DNA from: Draconibacterium sp.
GTDB lineage: Bacteria; Bacteroidota; Bacteroidia; Bacteroidales; Prolixibacteraceae
Direction: 5' to 3'
Assembly (NCBI GenBank): GCA_027011835.1
Contig: JALUZN010000274.1
Span: forward strand, 1 to 8,243
Length of the DNA stretch: 8,243 bases
The position numbers were made by a program, and so were the translations under genes. This document shows positions 6,662-8,243 of the stretch, piece by piece. The notes below the pieces were generated by a model that was not told the origin of the DNA, ran no database searches, and saw only the letters and a list, made by a program, of their open reading frames with translations. Position 1 is the first letter of the stretch. Each line of letters opens with the position of its first letter.

Positions 6662-8119
6662 TTAATCGATTACACTATTATAAAGTGGTTTTAAATCCAG
6701 CTCATCGTCCATGCTCTTTTGCAATTTCAGTAAATCGTTAAACATCTGCTTTTTCTTCGCAGCATAATTTACCGAGTCGGCCAAGTTGTTCATTTCCAAC
6801 GGATCTTTTTCCAGGTCGAACAAGAGTACTTTATTTGCATCGGGGTAAGCAATTAGTTTAAATCCACCTTTCCGAATCATTCGCTGTTTTGTGGTATAAC
6901 AGCCATAAATTGCATCGTAATTGCTTTTTGTTTGCGTTCCTTTTGCCAACGGAAGCAGGCTATTAAACTCAACGTACACGGGTTTTTCAACTCCGGCTAA
7001 ATCGAGTGCTGTTGCCATAATATCCTGTACATAAACATCGGCATTCACCCTTTTGTTTTTCGGAATATCCGGGCCTATTACAATTAGCGGAACACGCACA
7101 CTGTGGTCGTACATATTTTGTTTCCCCATTAACCCGTGGTTCCCTACAGACAAACCATGGTCGGCCGAGAAGAAGATATAAGTATTATCGGCTTTTCCAC
7201 TCTTTTTAACGGCTTCTAAAATCTGACGAATCTGCTCGTCCATATGTGTAATAATTGCATAATACTCCTGACGATTTACTTTTACAGCATATTTTGTTCT
7301 TGGAAATGGAGCCAGCCGCTCGTCGCGTAATCCTTTTCCACATCCAATTTTATCGGCATCGGGATAATCGGGTAAAAAAGTTGCCGGCACCGATATTTTT
7401 TCGAGCGGATACATATCTACATATTTCTTAGGCGACTGTCGCGGGTCGTGCGCTGCATTAAACGCCAGATACATAAAAAAAGGCTTGTCACCGATGGCAG
7501 CCGAATCGATAAAGTTAAGTGCATCGTCTTTTAACACTTCGCTCCAGTGCTTTCCACCTTTCCAAAAACCACCATACTTTTTATGCCACGGCTCCCAAAT
7601 TGTATCGTTTTTACTTTGCGGCCTGTTGTACCCCTCTTTTGTTTGATTTGGCATGCCCGGACGTTCGTGTGCAACTACATTAAAACATTTTTCAGGAGCA
7701 ACTTTCACATGCCATTTCCCTGTCATATAGGTCATGTATCCGGCCTTCTGCATTAAATCGCCCCACATTTTACCATCCTCGGCCAGTTTCGGAAAATTCT
7801 TCTCTGCTTTGTGTGCCCTCCAAATAAAACGCCCCGAATTCATCATTGCACGACTTGCAACACAAACGGCACCATTCCACCCTCCCATATTATAAGTATT
7901 GGTAAACGTAACTCCTTCGTTAACCATTTTATCTAATGTGGGAGTTATTATCTCATCGTTTCCTAATGCATGAACTGTTTTATAACACTGATCGTCGGCA
8001 AAAATAAAAATGATGTTTGGTTTAATCTTCTTTTCAGTCTGTTCTGTACAGTGTAAAAAAGATGCTCCAACAAGTAAAATTGAAAAAGCAAAAAGCTGAG
8101 TAAAAAATTTATTTCTCAT
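6662..8119 (-). CDS. Secreted S1-type sulfatase
   Basis: A 485-residue formylglycine-dependent sulfatase that removes sulfate esters, probably from a glycan or small sulfated substrate; the substrate cannot be told. The start at 8119 is preferred over an in-frame ATG at 8185, because it directly precedes a signal peptide (MRNKFF, then FSILLVGASFL), and because a candidate promoter lies between the two ATGs. The peptide ends in FLHC (Cys24), where His at -1 is a poor lipobox, so lipoprotein anchoring is uncertain. Family hallmarks: metal-binding Asp42-Asp43 in FADDQ, catalytic C-V-A-S-R with Cys86 as the predicted formylglycine, TGKWH (Lys135, His137), His224 in AFNAAHD, Asp320-His321 in SADHG, and Lys333 in GLMGKQ. 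The C-terminal subdomain ends with the common 'LFDLEKDPLEMNNLAD'. The CxAxR form is typical of targets of the radical-SAM maturase anSME, which is not in the window. Length is normal. Confidence 0.93.
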   Translation of the reverse strand: MRNKFFTQLFAFSILLVGASFLHCTEQTEKKIKPNIIFIFADDQCYKTVHALGNDEIITPTLDKMVNEGVTFTNTYNMGGWNGAVCVASRAMMNSGRFIWRAHKAEKNFPKLAEDGKMWGDLMQKAGYMTYMTGKWHVKVAPEKCFNVVAHERPGMPNQTKEGYNRPQSKNDTIWEPWHKKYGGFWKGGKHWSEVLKDDALNFIDSAAIGDKPFFMYLAFNAAHDPRQSPKKYVDMYPLEKISVPATFLPDYPDADKIGCGKGLRDERLAPFPRTKYAVKVNRQEYYAIITHMDEQIRQILEAVKKSGKADNTYIFFSADHGLSVGNHGLMGKQNMYDHSVRVPLIVIGPDIPKNKRVNADVYVQDIMATALDLAGVEKPVYVEFNSLLPLAKGTQTKSNYDAIYGCYTTKQRMIRKGGFKLIAYPDANKVLLFDLEKDPLEMNNLADSVNYAAKKKQMFNDLLKLQKSMDDELDLKPLYNSVID

Positions 8120-8173
8120 CGATTTTAAATTAGGTTGGACATGAAGTTTCGTTGAATTGGTTTTGTAAGATAT

Positions 8174-8181
8174 CAAAACTA
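8174..8181 (-). promoter_or_regulatory. Candidate -7 element (TAnnTTTG) for the sulfatase gene
   Basis: Read on the minus strand the site is TAGTTTTG, an exact match to the Bacteroidota sigma factor -7 consensus TAnnTTTG, about 55 bases before the ATG at 8119. No clear -33 TTTG lies at the usual 19-23-base spacing, so only half of the promoter is supported. The site overlaps a short direct repeat: on the plus strand TATCAAAA occurs at 8171-8178 and again at 8180-8187, which could be chance in AT-rich DNA or an operator. Transcription from here would begin downstream of the 8185 ATG, consistent with the shorter sulfatase start. Confidence 0.35.
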
Positions 8182-8243
8182 TCAAAAAAAAGCTGAAATA
8201 GTATTAAGTTTTTGTGGTTAATGTTCCTTTAAATACAGATGCT

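Noticed and set aside
8120..8185. The longer sulfatase start at 8185
   Set aside because: It would put 22 polar residues in front of a clear signal peptide, and a candidate promoter element lies at 8174-8181, downstream of its first base.
1..8243. CRISPR array, tRNA, rRNA or riboswitch
   Set aside because: No regularly spaced repeats, cloverleaf-like segments or conserved RNA motifs were seen on either strand.

Overview
The window looks like a piece of a Bacteroidota chromosome. Three things point there: a C-terminal tail of the type IX secretion (T9SS) sorting kind, a very long lipoprotein of the alpha-2-macroglobulin family, and starts without Shine-Dalgarno sequences but with A-rich leaders. 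The mix of secreted sulfatase and CBM6/T9SS protein suggests a polysaccharide degrader, for example in Marinilabiliales/Prolixibacteraceae. That narrower placement is inference; no marker gene is present.

Layout. At the left edge a minus-strand reading frame begins at 48 and runs out of the window. Diverging from it is the 3' part of a secreted carbohydrate-binding protein (CBM6 module plus T9SS tail, about 89-790, plus strand). It has lost its 5' part: stop codons lie in frame directly before the CBM6 and no other frame upstream is open. An insertion or deletion junction at about 50-100 is the simplest explanation. Converging on it with a 21-base gap is an intact minus-strand gene for an 1844-residue thioester-containing bacterial alpha-2-macroglobulin lipoprotein (812-6346), which starts with GTG. 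A 315-base gap follows, holding what may be a decayed coding remnant. Last comes a minus-strand gene for a secreted S1-type sulfatase (start best placed at 8119) with the active-site motif C-V-A-S-R. Its upstream region has a candidate Bacteroidota promoter element.

Working together. The sulfatase and the CBM6/T9SS remnant both belong to extracellular or periplasmic glycan breakdown. The macroglobulin is a periplasmic protease trap, usually linked to envelope defence and often encoded next to penicillin-binding protein 1C, which is not seen here. The sulfatase and macroglobulin share a strand, but the 315-base gap argues against a tight operon. I found no clearly new system. The points most worth checking are the disrupted CBM6 gene with its divergent neighbour and the possible gene remnant at 6417-6660.
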